This document shows positions 14,142 to 14,626 of a stretch of 14,626 nucleotides of DNA, piece after piece (position 1 is the first letter of the stretch; each line of letters begins with the position of its first letter). The notes under the pieces were generated by a model that was not told where the DNA came from, made no database searches, and saw nothing but the letters and a program-made list of their open reading frames with translations. Made by a program: the position numbers and the translations under genes. Source of the stretch: DAIODI01 sp036746875 (lineage in GTDB: Bacteria > Pseudomonadota > Alphaproteobacteria > Rhizobiales > Aestuariivirgaceae); NCBI GenBank assembly GCA_036746875.1, contig DAIODI010000054.1:1-14626 (forward strand), read 5' to 3'.

Positions 14142-14626
14142 ATGGGGAACGAGAGGAACGCAGGGCGTGTGATCGTGGAGCGCCGCGCCGATGGCGTTCG
14201 CATTGCAATCTTGCCGCCGCGCAGCGCCGGGACCTTGTTCCTTGTGGCGTTCGTCGGGTTCTGGCTGTTCATGTGGATGACGGCGTTCACCCAGATCGAC
14301 CTGCCCGCCGAGACCGGAGGTTTTTGGCTGGTCTGGCTCGTCGGATGGAGCTCCGGCGCCATCATCGCGACGTCGGCGCTGCTGTGGATCCTGTTCGGCC
14401 GCGAGGATATCGAACTCAACAGCGTCCGGCTGACATACCGGCCGAGCATCCTTGGGCTTGGGGTCCCGCGCTCTTACGACGTGGCGACGATCAGCGATCT
14501 GCGGCGCTTTGACGATCCCGCAAAGGCGCAGCTTCCGCTTCCCGTGCCATGGATTTACAAGCGCATAGCTTTCGACAGCGGCCCGCGCACCGTGCGTATG
14601 GCCGATAATGTCAGCGACGCCGAGGC
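14142..14626 (+). CDS. membrane protein of unknown function, two N-terminal helices (partial, 3' end outside window)
   Basis: The frame opens at the ATG at 14142 (MGNERNAGRVIVERRADGVRI) and stays open to the window edge, 161 codons. A hydrophilic lead is followed by a hydrophobic helix (about residues 30-50, LFLVAFVGFWLFMWMTAF), a short loop with TQIDLPAETGG, and a second helix (about 64-86, FWLVWLVGWSSGAIIATSALLWILFG). Beyond this lies a soluble beta-rich part with REDIELNSVRLTYRPSILGLGVPRSYDVATISDLRRF, the layout seen in small membrane proteins with a PH-like cytosolic domain. I do not recognise a function. It sits after the hairpin that ends the carnitine operon and is probably a separate transcription unit. 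The start is chosen as the first ATG giving a family-like N-terminus; its ribosome site is only a G-run. Confidence 0.65.
   Translation, partial: MGNERNAGRVIVERRADGVRIAILPPRSAGTLFLVAFVGFWLFMWMTAFTQIDLPAETGGFWLVWLVGWSSGAIIATSALLWILFGREDIELNSVRLTYRPSILGLGVPRSYDVATISDLRRFDDPAKAQLPLPVPWIYKRIAFDSGPRTVRMADNVSDAE

Noticed and set aside
1..14626. CRISPR arrays, tRNA genes, IS elements or att sites
   Set aside because: No regularly spaced repeats, cloverleaf sequences, transposase motifs or flanking direct repeats were seen; base composition is even across the window.

Overview
The window is GC-rich DNA, roughly two thirds G+C by eye and with almost every wobble position G or C. It carries an Irr-type iron regulator beside fabA-fabB-fabI, an arrangement I associate with Alphaproteobacteria, most likely Hyphomicrobiales (Rhizobiales). 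No tRNA, rRNA, IS element, phage gene or CRISPR array was seen. It reads as chromosomal sequence, nearly all coding.

Layout. (1) 2-256 (+): C-terminal end of a bacterial SH3-domain protein, convergent with irr. (2) 280-714 (-): irr. (3) 892-3494 (+): fabA-fabB-fabI, the anaerobic-type unsaturated fatty acid branch plus an enoyl-ACP reductase, tightly packed and divergent from irr. (4) 3507-6575 (-): a GlxA/AraC-family regulator, then a xylose-isomerase-like TIM-barrel epimerase with the full D-tagatose 3-epimerase active-site pattern, then a fused enol-lactonase/4-carboxymuconolactone decarboxylase (PcaL type). A good promoter with a palindrome in its spacer lies between the regulator and the epimerase. 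(5) 6679-14061 (+): six genes for carnitine-type betaines: BKACE (3-dehydrocarnitine cleavage), L-carnitine dehydrogenase fused to a hotdog thioesterase, an SDR, an acyl-CoA dehydrogenase, an NDP-forming acyl-CoA synthetase and a CaiD-like crotonobetainyl-CoA hydratase. (6) 14142-end (+): start of a two-helix membrane protein of unknown function, cut by the window edge.

How it may work. The CdhA and BKACE enzymes would oxidise L-carnitine to 3-dehydrocarnitine and cleave it with acetyl-CoA to betainyl-CoA and acetoacetate. The thioesterase domain would release glycine betaine. The synthetase, dehydrogenase and hydratase would feed gamma-butyrobetaine or crotonobetaine into the same route as CoA esters. 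The SDR may oxidise D-carnitine or a related alcohol. The divergent GlxA/AraC regulator resembles regulators of carnitine and betaine catabolism and is the obvious candidate controller. Transport and glycine betaine demethylation are not in the window.

The most unusual item is a histone-H1-like tail, about 52 residues rich in Lys, Ala and Arg with no acidic residue, at the C-terminus of the carnitine dehydrogenase-thioesterase fusion.
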